A stretch of DNA of 64,000 nt, taken from contig JBDTVG010000107.1 in assembly GCA_040007395.1 (NCBI GenBank), positions 66,889-130,888 of the forward strand, read 5' to 3'. Below the pieces are notes generated by a model that saw only the letters and a program-made list of their open reading frames with translations, was not told the DNA's origin and did no database searches. Shown piece by piece: positions 24,555 to 32,389 of this stretch. Position numbers and translations under genes: made by a program. Numbering within the stretch: position 1 is the first letter of the stretch; each line of letters opens with the position of its first letter. Source of the DNA: DATGFK01 sp040007395. GTDB taxonomy: Bacteria > Chloroflexota > Anaerolineae > Aggregatilineales > UBA2796.

Positions 24555-26453
24555 ATGAGTAAAATTATCGGTATTGACTTGGGGACAACGAACTCGGTCA
24601 TGGCTGTCATGGAAGGCGGCGAGCCGACAGTAATCCCCACCATTGAAGGCAACCGACTCTTGCCGTCGGTGGTTGCTGTCAACCCCAAGACAAACGAGCG
24701 CATGGTTGGGCAAGCTGCACGTCGTCAGGCCGTTGTTAATCCTGAGAACACAGTTTTCTCGATCAAGCGTTTTATGGGTCGCAAGTTCACCGATGCCGAA
24801 GTACAGAAGGCGCTCAAAATGGTGCCGTACAAGGTGAGCGCTGCGCCGAATGGTGACGTGCGCGTGGCGATGGGCGGCAAGGACTACAGCCCGCCGGAGA
24901 TCAGCGCCATGATTCTGAGCAAGATGAAAACTGACGCAGAAGCATATCTGGGCGATAGTGTCGAGCAGGCTGTAATCACGGTTCCGGCGTACTTCAACGA
25001 CACCCAGCGCAATGCCACCAAAGACGCGGGCAAGATCGCTGGTCTGGACGTGATGCGTATCATCAATGAGCCAACCGCTTCGTCGCTCGCCTATGGGCTG
25101 GATAAGAAAGCCGACGAAACGATTGCCGTCTATGACCTTGGCGGCGGTACGTTCGACATTTCGATCCTTGACGTAGGTGATGGCGTGTTCGAGGTCAAAT
25201 CTACCAATGGGGATACATTCCTCGGTGGTGACGACTTCGACGAACGTATCATCAACTGGATCGCTGACGAGTACAAGAAAGAACAGGGCATCGACCTACG
25301 CGGAGATCGTCAGGCACTGCAACGGCTCAAGGAAGCGTCTGAGAACGCTAAGAAAGAGCTTTCTAGCACCATGCAGGCTGAGATCAATCTTCCGTTTGTG
25401 ACTGCGGATGCTAGCGGCCCCAAGCACCTTGTTATGACCCTGAGCCGCGCCAAACTGGAACAGCTTACCGCTGACCTGATTGAGCAATCGATCACGCCCG
25501 TTAAAAAGGCGTTGGACGATGCTGGCGTAAAGCCCAGTGACATTGATGAAGTCGTGCTGGTCGGCGGCATGACCCGTATGCCTGCTGTACACGAAGCGGT
25601 CAAGAAGCTGTTTGGCAAAGAGCCGAACAAGAGCGTTAACCCCGACGAAGTAGTCGGTATCGGCGCGGCGATTCAGGCGGGTGTTCTCGGCGGCGAAGTC
25701 AAGGACGTGCTGCTGCTAGACGTGACTCCGCTGACTTTGAGCATCGAAACGATGGGTGGCGTAGCGACTCCATTGATCGAGCGCAATACCACCATCCCGG
25801 TCAAGAAGGCACAGACCTTCAGCACGGCGGCAGATGGTCAGACGCAGGTCGAAATTCACATCCTTCAGGGCGAACGTCCGATGGCTGCCGATAACAAGAC
25901 TCTCGGTAAGTTCATTTTGGATGGTATTCCACCGTCCCCACGCGGTATGCCGCAGATCGAAGTGGCCTTCGACATCGACGCGAACGGTATTCTGAACGTT
26001 TCCGCGACGGATAAAGCGACAGCCCGCGCTCAGCACATCACTATTACGGCATCCAGTGGTTTGAGCGAAGCCGAGATCGACCAGATGGTCAAGGAAGCCG
26101 AGCGCAATCGGACTGCCGACGAAAAGCGCAAGGGTGAGATCGAAGCTAACAACCTCGCGGACGCAGCGATTTACACCGCCGAAAAGACTCTGCACGACTT
26201 CGCTGACAAGGTTGACCCCACCTTGAAGTCGAGCATCGAGAAGCAGATCGACGCGGTGAAAAAGGCGAAAGAAAGCAATAACACCGACAAGATGCGGGCT
26301 TCGGTAGAGGAATTACAGCGCAGCATCCAGCAGATCGGCGCGAGCATGTACGAGCAGCCGGGCGCAGGTGCGGCTGGCGCAGGGCCAGCCGGATATGGTC
26401 AACCCGGTAGCAACAACGGTGAAGACGTGATCGAAGGCGAAGTCGTAGACTAA
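24555..26453 (+). CDS. dnaK: Molecular chaperone DnaK (Hsp70)
   Basis: A 632-residue Hsp70. The nucleotide-binding domain opens with IIGIDLGTTNSVMAVMEGGE, followed by AVITVPAYFNDTQRNATKDA, IINEPTASSLAYGLD and VYDLGGGTFDISILDVGDG; the interdomain linker is VLLLDVTPLTLSIETMGG. The substrate-binding domain, helical lid and a Gly/Ala/Pro-rich tail ending NNGEDVIEGEVVD (the usual acidic end) complete it. It lacks the 24-residue insertion deletion question only partly resolvable by eye; length fits bacterial DnaK. A GGAG site stands before the ATG. It works with GrpE encoded directly upstream and with a DnaJ encoded elsewhere. A strong terminator follows. Confidence 0.97.
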   Translation: MSKIIGIDLGTTNSVMAVMEGGEPTVIPTIEGNRLLPSVVAVNPKTNERMVGQAARRQAVVNPENTVFSIKRFMGRKFTDAEVQKALKMVPYKVSAAPNGDVRVAMGGKDYSPPEISAMILSKMKTDAEAYLGDSVEQAVITVPAYFNDTQRNATKDAGKIAGLDVMRIINEPTASSLAYGLDKKADETIAVYDLGGGTFDISILDVGDGVFEVKSTNGDTFLGGDDFDERIINWIADEYKKEQGIDLRGDRQALQRLKEASENAKKELSSTMQAEINLPFVTADASGPKHLVMTLSRAKLEQLTADLIEQSITPVKKALDDAGVKPSDIDEVVLVGGMTRMPAVHEAVKKLFGKEPNKSVNPDEVVGIGAAIQAGVLGGEVKDVLLLDVTPLTLSIETMGGVATPLIERNTTIPVKKAQTFSTAADGQTQVEIHILQGERPMAADNKTLGKFILDGIPPSPRGMPQIEVAFDIDANGILNVSATDKATARAQHITITASSGLSEAEIDQMVKEAERNRTADEKRKGEIEANNLADAAIYTAEKTLHDFADKVDPTLKSSIEKQIDAVKKAKESNNTDKMRASVEELQRSIQQIGASMYEQPGAGAAGAGPAGYGQPGSNNGEDVIEGEVVD

Positions 26454-26490
26454 CCCTCAGATCGCCAACGCTAGCCAATTAAGCATGATA

Positions 26491-26532
26491 CTGACCTGAT
26501 GGAAATGCTCCATCAGGTCAGTTTGTTTGTTG
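26491..26532 (+). terminator. Terminator of the grpE-dnaK operon
   Basis: CTGACCTGATGGA (26491-26503) and TCCATCAGGTCAG (26509-26521) form a perfect 13-bp stem with a 5-base loop, followed by TTTGTTTGTT. Confidence 0.92.
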
Positions 26533-26709
26533 AGAATGTGCATTTGGATTAGGGCAAATCTATTGGCAAAATCACATATAATAAGCATCATTTAGGATCA
26601 TGGAAGCAGACAATGGTAAAAGAATTTGACTCAATCGGTGTTTCAGGGAGATGTAGCCATAAGGTAAAATGCGATTATGATGGGCTAAGGAAGTCAAAAG
26701 GTACAAAAG

Positions 26710-27222
26710 ATGGCGAATAACGATGCAGTTAGGCTAGGAGATTTAGATGGTTCTGACGCGATTTATCCTCCATTCAATCGAGTATTCCCCTATCCTAAGT
26801 TTCTTGTAATCAATATTTACGGGGGATATACCCTTCTGAGCGGCAAATCGATTTGTATTACCCATCCTGACCAGTTGCTTGTGGCACAACGGCTGCAATC
26901 TGCTTTGGCGCAGATAGGGATTGAGTGGGGAATCAAAGTACAAAGCGCGAATCAAGGCCGAGAAAATGTTGGGGTTCAATTTGAGATTAAACCGTTGGAG
27001 TATGGTATAGATGCTTACGAAGTTGAGATAGAGATTTATTCACCTTATCAAAACCACTACAAAAACGGCATTATTTCACTACTTGCCACTAATCTGCCAA
27101 GTCTTGAGAATGGCGTTGGCACCCTTATACAGGTGATCCAGTTGGCATTCGAAGAGTTTGAAGAAGACATTCCAAGTCTTTGGATTAGGGATTGGATGGA
27201 TACTTCGTATAGCGCGGGATGA
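26710..27222 (+). pseudogene. Truncated GH20-like N-terminal domain (hexosaminidase remnant)
   Basis: A 170-residue frame that resembles the first part of glycoside hydrolase family 20 enzymes. The non-catalytic N-terminal domain pattern is visible: an early FPYPKFLVINIYGGY, a middle QLLVAQRLQSALAQIGIEW, then IDAYEVEIEIYSPYQNHYKN, the turn NGVGTLIQVIQLA, and the bridge IPSLWIRDWMDTSYSAG. In complete enzymes this last motif (I-x-DWP-x-x-Y-R-G) opens the catalytic barrel, but here translation stops right there, and no continuation is seen in other frames. It is therefore probably a decayed gene, or a free binding domain. No signal peptide. It begins the accessory patch 26.7-29.1 kb. Recognition is by motif pattern only. 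Confidence 0.55.
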
Positions 27223-27369
27223 TGTTATGCATCAACTGCGACATTTTTATGCCTTTTGACTTTCTTAGCACATGATAATCACTTTTGGCTCAATCAGGAT
27301 CTAAGAGGTGAGGCAAAGAGCAAACTAGCCCCATGTTACGAAGTAACACGGGGAATAAGATGAGTCTGA

Positions 27370-27411
27370 AAATCCCTCTCTACGGAGTGGAGAGGGATTT
27401 AGGGTGAGGAA
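27370..27411. repeat. Short palindromic repeat copy
   Basis: AAATCCCTCTC (27370-27380) and GAGAGGGATTT (27390-27400) form a perfect 11-bp stem with a 9-base loop, followed by AGGGTGAGG (27401-27409). The right half (GAGAGGGATTTAGGGTGAGG) is shared with 28523-28542. It sits just after the 3' end of the BRO/DinD-like gene. Confidence 0.75.
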
Positions 27412-27426
27412 AACCGCCTACAGAAA

Positions 27427-28308
27427 CTACACATTCCCCGGCAGCAACGGCTGATCAGTGGCAATATCGATCCCCAAGCGGCGACCTGTTTCTTCGGCGT
27501 GTTTGCCCACAGACTCCGAGTTGGTCCGCACAATCTTTTTCGCTTGATCAAATTCTAAATCGCGCTCCCGATCAAGTTCATAGGCCGAGATGCGCTCCGC
27601 GAGTAACTCATAGGCGATGGCAATATCCGATTGGTGATCCCGCAGATTATCGTTTTTGGTCAAGCCCATTTGAGTCTTGAGCGCGGCGGTTGAACGCTTC
27701 CACAATCCCAAGCGCATTTCATCGGTGATCACAGCATATTGCCACTGCTGCGGATCTTGCCGCATGGAGCGCCGAAACGCGGCGGTGAAGTTAAGCCGCT
27801 GCGCTTTACTTTGCAACCGAGTTTCAATCCACTTATCGGTTTTGCCTTTGCGCTTATAGCCTCGAATGCCCGCGTCTAGCGCTTTATCGGGATCGATACG
27901 CATTTCGTCCAGCGTAACACCCGCTTGCGCCAGAAAATTCAACACTTTGTCGCGCAGACCTGTTTGAGCATCCATGCGCTGTGTGATTTGGTATAGCGTT
28001 TCGGCTTGAGCATGATCCATTTTATAAGTGCGACCATTGGTGGCGCGATACGGCAACTGTACACATGGGATGTATAGTCCAACGTTAGCTTTTGCCAAAC
28101 GCTTCTTCATCATTGCCCAAAAATTAGTAGGGTTGGGCGGTTCAGCTACGCCAGAAATCCAATCCTGAACGGCATAGTAACGATTGCCATCCTCGTGATC
28201 ATGGTACGCTAATGGAAACCCATAGGCTTCGGCAATGAGTTCGGGCAGTGGACGATTGTCTTCGGGGTTGGTGGGAAAAGAAACCGAGTTTGAGGTATGA
28301 TCGGACAT
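27427..28308 (-). CDS. BRO/DinD-like protein (phage antirepressor or damage-inducible type)
   Basis: A 293-residue protein. Residues about 40-110 look like a BRO-N-type fold (YYAVQDWISGVAEPPNPTNF, WAMMKKRLAKANV, LPYRATNGRTYKMDHAQAET), and the second half has GYKRKGKTDKWIETRLQSKA, which resembles the conserved block of DinD and related phage antirepressors. Such proteins inhibit RecA or phage repressors in known cases; the role here is unknown. The start is ATG 28308 with AGGAGG at 28315-28320. A good promoter (28384-28413) and a strong leader hairpin precede it. It lies between two copies of a palindromic repeat, which together with its phage-like nature suggests horizontal origin. Confidence 0.7.
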   Translation of the reverse strand: MSDHTSNSVSFPTNPEDNRPLPELIAEAYGFPLAYHDHEDGNRYYAVQDWISGVAEPPNPTNFWAMMKKRLAKANVGLYIPCVQLPYRATNGRTYKMDHAQAETLYQITQRMDAQTGLRDKVLNFLAQAGVTLDEMRIDPDKALDAGIRGYKRKGKTDKWIETRLQSKAQRLNFTAAFRRSMRQDPQQWQYAVITDEMRLGLWKRSTAALKTQMGLTKNDNLRDHQSDIAIAYELLAERISAYELDRERDLEFDQAKKIVRTNSESVGKHAEETGRRLGIDIATDQPLLPGNV

Positions 28309-28335
28309 TATGCGCCTCCTACTTAGGTGCATCAC

Positions 28336-28364
28336 GCCCCTGGCTGTTCAAGCAGCGCAGGGGC
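28336..28364 (-). promoter_or_regulatory. Leader hairpin of the BRO/DinD-like gene
   Basis: GCCCCTG (28336-28342) pairs with CAGGGGC (28358-28364), extended by GCTG/CAGC with one bulged base. It begins about 12 bases after the predicted transcription start and ends 16 bases before the ribosome-binding site, so it could stabilise the mRNA or regulate it. Confidence 0.5.
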
Positions 28365-28383
28365 ACTTCTTTTATATGGCGAT

Positions 28384-28413
28384 ACTGTATCACGGTTTTT
28401 GAAAACTTGTCAA
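28384..28413 (-). promoter_or_regulatory. Promoter of the BRO/DinD-like gene
   Basis: On the minus strand a perfect -35 TTGACA (28408-28413) is followed after 18 bp by TACAGT (28384-28389), four of six matches to the -10 consensus. The transcript would begin near 28377, about 70 bases before the ATG. Confidence 0.6.
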
Positions 28414-28442
28414 TACATTTGGCGTGGCGCTAAGAGGGCAAT

Positions 28443-28547
28443 AATTCACCTCACCCCCCACCCCCTCTCCGCACGCAGCGAGGGGGAGTCAAGCCCTTCT
28501 GAAAGTCCCTCGCCGTTTACGGAGAGGGATTTAGGGTGAGGTGAATT
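28443..28547. repeat. 105-bp palindromic (MITE-like) element
   Basis: Perfect 14-bp terminal inverted repeats AATTCACCTCACCC (28443-28456) and GGGTGAGGTGAATT (28534-28547) enclose two inner hairpins, CCCCCTCTCCGC facing GCGAGGGGG and CCCTCGCC facing GGAGAGGG. No reading frame. Related copies lie at 21332-21402 and 27370-27411, so this is an interspersed family in this genome. Confidence 0.8.
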
Positions 28548-28594
28548 TTGATGCGTTTATCCTGATGGTGCTAAGAAGATTCCTCGCCCGAATA

Positions 28595-29092
28595 CTACCA
28601 GCCTGATGTACCCGGTTCGCCCTTGAACGGCCCGACAACTTCATGGGTGATCCAGCCGCCGTAGAAATTGCCCGCCTGTGGGATCACCTTCTCATCGTCT
28701 ATGTAGCACGCATCGACTCGCGCTGGATAGAACGCCACATAATTCTTGATCACGCCGAAGCCCGCTGTCGGGTTTTTGTAGAACCATCCGACATTCTGAG
28801 CCATTTTGTCCCCGACTTTGGCGGTGTAGTACGAGGCTTCGCCCTTGAACTCGCAAAAGCTCTGACCCGCGCCGGGGATAAGGTACTCCTGTTTGATGTC
28901 TTCCAGCGGAATGTAATAGACGGGCGGGTGGCTAGTTTCGAGAACCCGGTAGGCGCGGCTTGTCTCGGCAATTGTCACGCCGTTAAACTCGACGCGGATG
29001 TGTTTGAGGCTGCGTTCCAGACGCGGCGGGCGGGGATAATCCCAAACCGACTCCTGATTTGTTCCCGGTTCAATACGTTTGATTTTGTTCAC
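28595..29092 (-). CDS. DUF427 protein, 165 aa
   Basis: A soluble one-domain protein of the DUF427 family. Hallmarks are QESVWDYPRPPRLE near the N-terminus, IAETSRAYRVLETSHPPVYY with YIPLEDIKQEYL, then CEFKGEASYYT, WFYKNP, and the end VDACYIDDEKVIPQAGNFYG followed by GGWITHEVVGPFKG. The tightly conserved residues suggest a small enzyme or ligand-binding protein, but no function is established. No neighbour helps: it is divergent from the TPR membrane protein and separated from the BRO/DinD-like gene by the palindromic element. The start ATG 29092 fits the usual length of the family plus a short N-terminal extension. Confidence 0.9.
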   Translation of the reverse strand: MNKIKRIEPGTNQESVWDYPRPPRLERSLKHIRVEFNGVTIAETSRAYRVLETSHPPVYYIPLEDIKQEYLIPGAGQSFCEFKGEASYYTAKVGDKMAQNVGWFYKNPTAGFGVIKNYVAFYPARVDACYIDDEKVIPQAGNFYGGWITHEVVGPFKGEPGTSGW

Positions 29093-29297
29093 AGTTACCT
29101 CAGTGGGTCTATCGCTCAGTTTGGATCAACGTGGATCAATCGGTTTAGATCAATTCTAGGGGTTTCCCGCACGAACACCCACCAATCGTCCGCAAATCAT
29201 AGGGCGGGTATCTTCGACAGAGACAACATGGCACGTTATAATGCTCATGCTCGTTGCCCCAACGGGCATTTCTGTTATCTGACAAGGGCTAAATCTG

Positions 29298-30275
29298 TTG
29301 GCAAACTTGGAACATGAACCCGCCTCATCACTGGAAGATACCAGTCCGCGTCCGGCGGTAAAAGAACCTGCGATCACACTTGAGGATACGAATCCGCGTC
29401 AACCAGTGGTCACGGAGTTTGAGCGACCTGCCGAACGTTCCGGCTGCGGCAATACGCTGTTGATCGGCACGGTGCTGATCGCGTTTGCGTGCCTATTTGT
29501 GACCGCGATAGGACTAGCTGGGTTAGCGGGATGGCGCGACGGTGTAACCGAGTCGCAGTCTCGCAAGGCGGCGGCGCTAGTCGGGACTCTCGGCGCACAG
29601 GCGACCTTGGCGAGTCAAGATTGCGCCAATGGGCGTTTCGAGTTGTGCAATGAACGCTGCAAATATGTCGAGACGGCGCAGCCCTACTATCCCGGCATGA
29701 CGGCTTGCATGAGTTCCGCAAAACTTGCCTTGAGCGCTACCCCGACACCGGGCGCAACTTCAACTCCGACAATCCAACCGACAACCGCTGCGCCCCTTAC
29801 CCCGACGCTTGCCGCCACCAGCAACGATCTACGCGAGACGCTGTATGTACAGGGTCAAACCGCTGTGCGCCTCAACAACTATGACGAGACGGTGAAGTGG
29901 TTCGAACCATTGCGCGGTCTTGATCCAGATTTCCATCGGAAGGAAGTCGAGGATGCACTGGTGGTTGCCTATCAAGCGCAAGGGGATCGCTATAAGGCCG
30001 ATGGTCGTCTGAGCGAAATGGTCGTCGTGATCCAGAAAGCATTGAAGATTCGTTCGCTAGCCGATACAGATTGGGCGTTCACTATCAATGTGGCGCAACT
30101 TTATCTGGATGGGAAAGGCTACCTTGTGGCAGGTAACTATATAGCCGCCGCTACTGTGTTCACCAAATTGATGGTCATGGCTCCCACCTTCAGAGATACA
30201 GAGGCGTTAGCCTGTCAATCGTTTGCCAAAATTGGCGACACTGGATTGATCAAGAAATATAATTGCAAGGGGTGA
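29298..30275 (+). CDS. Membrane protein with C-terminal TPR-like region, 325 aa
   Basis: The first 45 residues are cytoplasmic and contain a duplicated phrase, SLEDTSPRPAVKEP and TLEDTNPRQPV. One membrane segment follows (about 54-78, LLIGTVLIAFACLFVTAIGLAG). Then come a Cys-containing segment (ASQDCANGRFELCNERCKYV), a Thr/Pro linker (about 150-172) and a helical-repeat region with TPR character (AVRLNNYDETVKWFEPLRGL, VAYQAQGDRYKADGRLSEMV, LYLDGKGYLVAGNYIAAATV). The TxP phrases of the tail could be phosphorylation sites for the Ser/Thr kinase encoded 100 bp downstream on the same strand; this is an inference. Start TTG 29298 is provisional. Confidence 0.65.
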   Translation: MANLEHEPASSLEDTSPRPAVKEPAITLEDTNPRQPVVTEFERPAERSGCGNTLLIGTVLIAFACLFVTAIGLAGLAGWRDGVTESQSRKAAALVGTLGAQATLASQDCANGRFELCNERCKYVETAQPYYPGMTACMSSAKLALSATPTPGATSTPTIQPTTAAPLTPTLAATSNDLRETLYVQGQTAVRLNNYDETVKWFEPLRGLDPDFHRKEVEDALVVAYQAQGDRYKADGRLSEMVVVIQKALKIRSLADTDWAFTINVAQLYLDGKGYLVAGNYIAAATVFTKLMVMAPTFRDTEALACQSFAKIGDTGLIKKYNCKG

Positions 30276-30378
30276 GATCAGTGGTATACGGCGCTCTTGC
30301 ATGATTGCCTAGGAAATGCACCGAATAATTACCGAATAGCTTTCGTTCAGAAACATTTGTGTGTACAATGAAGGCATT

Positions 30379-31737
30379 ATGGCAGCACAAGAAACCCTTC
30401 TCAATGGACGCTACCGACTGATCTCACAGCAGGGATCGGGCGGCATGGCAGTGATCTATAAAGCACAGGATCTGCAACTGGGGCGAACGGTTGCTGTCAA
30501 GATTCTGCGCCCCAGCCTGACTGGCGATCCGTCGTTCCTGACGCGCTTTCGTCAGGAAGCACGCAACGTCGCGAACCTCGCCCATCCCAACATTGTCACG
30601 CTTCACGATGTGGGACAAGATGGCAATACCTATTACATGGTGATGGAGTACGTCGAGGGCAAAGATCTCAAGAAGCTGATCCGCGAGAGTGCGCCATTTT
30701 CTGTTGATCGGGCGCTGCACATTGGCATTCAAATCTGCGCCGGGATTGGCTATGCCCACCGTGCTGGATTAGTCCATGCCGATGTCAAGCCACAAAACGT
30801 GTTGGTCACGCCCGATGACACGGTTAAAGTCACCGACTTTGGTATTGCACAGGCGCTTTCGGTTACGCAGCCAGAAGAAAAACAGAGTGTGGTGTGGGGT
30901 AGCCCACATTACTTTGCACCGGAACAGGCTTCCGGCGAAACTCCGACTCCTGCCTCGGATGTGTATGCGATTGGCATTGTGTTGTTCGAGATGCTGACTG
31001 GCAAATTGCCCTACAATGGCAACGATCAGCAGGAGTTGGCATTGGCTCACATTCGCGACGAAGTGCCACATGTCATGCAGTTGAACCCGAATGTACCTGT
31101 TCACCTTGACCGCATTATCTATAAAGTAATGTCCAAAGAGCCAGCCAACCGCTATCGCACGGCTGACCAGTTGGGGCGTATCCTGATCACCTATCAGAAG
31201 CAAGGCGAAGACGTGACCTCCAACGGTGCGCCTGTCAAGCCGCCGCCCGCGCCCAGCGCAACCCCGATCACACAAGTTAACATTGCGAATGTTGCGCCGC
31301 GTCCGGGGGCTTACCCCACGATTCCATCATCGCAGGGGGCTGTGCCGTCGGTGCAGCAGCGAACCAATACGCCACCACCTCAAACAGCTTACGTTGCTCC
31401 ACCGCCACAGACTCCATATATGCCGCCGAAGTCCAACAACGTACCCAGCACACCGCCGCACGGCACGCCGCGTCCGTTTCCAGCCGTTTCGCTCAGTCAA
31501 ATTCCGCCGTCAAACGCGGCCTACCAACCGCGCACCCCAGTATATGCACCTCAAGACAGCTACGAATCTGATCCAAATTCACGGCCTTATACCCCTGAAT
31601 ATCAGATTACCCCGCCACCACCCGCTATTGATCTGGTCACGATTGTGCTGGCAATTGTCGCTTTTCTGGCAGTACTTGGGTTGTTCCCGTTGTGGCTCAG
31701 TGTGCTAAGTACGTGGTCAGCGAATTTGGCCCGTTAA
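30379..31737 (+). CDS. PknB-type Ser/Thr protein kinase with C-terminal membrane segment
   Basis: A 452-residue Hanks-type kinase. The kinase domain (about 8-275) has the glycine loop QQGSGGMAVIYKAQ, VAVKIL with the ATP-anchoring Lys, the catalytic loop VHADVKPQNVLV with Asp135, DFGIA, and the APE-like FAPEQ of the activation segment. The usual HRD is HAD, so it is a non-RD kinase and may not depend on activation-loop phosphorylation. A long Pro/Thr/Gln-rich linker (about 275-415) leads to one membrane helix near the C-terminus (LVTIVLAIVAFLAVLGLFPLWLS broken here for length), leaving almost no extracellular part, so it has no PASTA sensor. Start ATG 30379 follows GAAGG; 18 upstream bases of open frame are ignored. 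Confidence 0.9.
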   Translation: MAAQETLLNGRYRLISQQGSGGMAVIYKAQDLQLGRTVAVKILRPSLTGDPSFLTRFRQEARNVANLAHPNIVTLHDVGQDGNTYYMVMEYVEGKDLKKLIRESAPFSVDRALHIGIQICAGIGYAHRAGLVHADVKPQNVLVTPDDTVKVTDFGIAQALSVTQPEEKQSVVWGSPHYFAPEQASGETPTPASDVYAIGIVLFEMLTGKLPYNGNDQQELALAHIRDEVPHVMQLNPNVPVHLDRIIYKVMSKEPANRYRTADQLGRILITYQKQGEDVTSNGAPVKPPPAPSATPITQVNIANVAPRPGAYPTIPSSQGAVPSVQQRTNTPPPQTAYVAPPPQTPYMPPKSNNVPSTPPHGTPRPFPAVSLSQIPPSNAAYQPRTPVYAPQDSYESDPNSRPYTPEYQITPPPPAIDLVTIVLAIVAFLAVLGLFPLWLSVLSTWSANLAR

Positions 31738-31744
31738 CAAAAAC

Positions 31745-31776
31745 GGTCACGGCAATAATCGTCTCGCTGTGACCGC
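31745..31776. terminator. Hairpin between the kinase gene and ssb
   Basis: CGGTCACGGC (31745-31754) pairs with GCTGTGACCG (31767-31776), one mismatch, 12-base loop, in the gap between two convergent genes. Probably a bidirectional terminator; on the minus side it is followed by TTTTGTTAA. Confidence 0.6.
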
Positions 31777-31815
31777 CAAACAAATCTCTACACCAAACTA
31801 TTTTTGCTATCGCGC

Positions 31816-32229
31816 TTAGAACGGAATATCGCCGCTGTCCTCGACCATATCGCCGCCACCATTGCTTCGTGCGCCTTGATATTCCCCGCCGCCTGATTCA
31901 CGTTTGCTGTCAAGGAAATGGAAATCATTGGCGGTCAGTTCTAGCGAAGCCATTGCTTTGCCGTCCTGTTTTCCGATATAAGCACTCGCATCGATCTCGC
32001 CGATGACCATGATCTTCATACCTTTTTTGATGTATTGCGCGGCAACTTCGGCACGGTCACGCCAAACGGTAACTTTGAACCATGTCGTTTTTTCCTTGCG
32101 GGACTCGCCTTTGCCCGTTACCTTGCTCACGGCAACACTGAAATCGGCGACTGCCAACCCCTGTGGGGTATAACGCAATTCAGCATCGCGGCCTACGTTT
32201 CCCACAATAATTGTCTGTTGGTAAGTCAT
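31816..32229 (-). CDS. ssb: Single-stranded DNA-binding protein
   Basis: A 137-residue SSB. The OB fold is complete (QQTIIVGNVGRDAELRYTPQ, VADFSVAVSK, KEKTTWFKVTVWRDRAEVAA, YIKKGMKIMVIGEI, ASLELTANDFHFL), followed by a short Gly/Ser-rich linker and the acidic tip EDSGDIPF that recruits repair and replication partners. It coats single-stranded DNA during replication and repair. Length is shorter than E. coli SSB because of the short linker. A promoter with a perfect TATAAT lies upstream; it is not in an operon with rpsF or rpsR as in many bacteria. Confidence 0.95.
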   Translation of the reverse strand: MTYQQTIIVGNVGRDAELRYTPQGLAVADFSVAVSKVTGKGESRKEKTTWFKVTVWRDRAEVAAQYIKKGMKIMVIGEIDASAYIGKQDGKAMASLELTANDFHFLDSKRESGGGEYQGARSNGGGDMVEDSGDIPF

Positions 32230-32321
32230 CTCTCGGTACTCCTCTACGGTTTATTTCACAGACCGTACAACCACGATCTGAGTATTTACGCGATAATACA
32301 TGAGCGGTTTACAATTCCTTA

Positions 32322-32350
32322 ATTATAGAACACAAGTTCCTTTAGCGCAA
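32322..32350 (-). promoter_or_regulatory. Promoter of ssb
   Basis: On the minus strand TTGCGC (32345-32350) and a perfect TATAAT (32322-32327) are separated by 17 bp. The transcript would begin near 32315, giving a leader of about 85 bases before the ssb ATG. Confidence 0.55.
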
Positions 32351-32389
32351 GATTATGCGTAAATCAACGTAAAATTGCCTGATCGAGAT

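Noticed and set aside
31226..31708. Open frame rich in Arg and His within the kinase gene
   Set aside because: It is the frame-shifted reading of a Pro/Thr-rich linker, not a protein.
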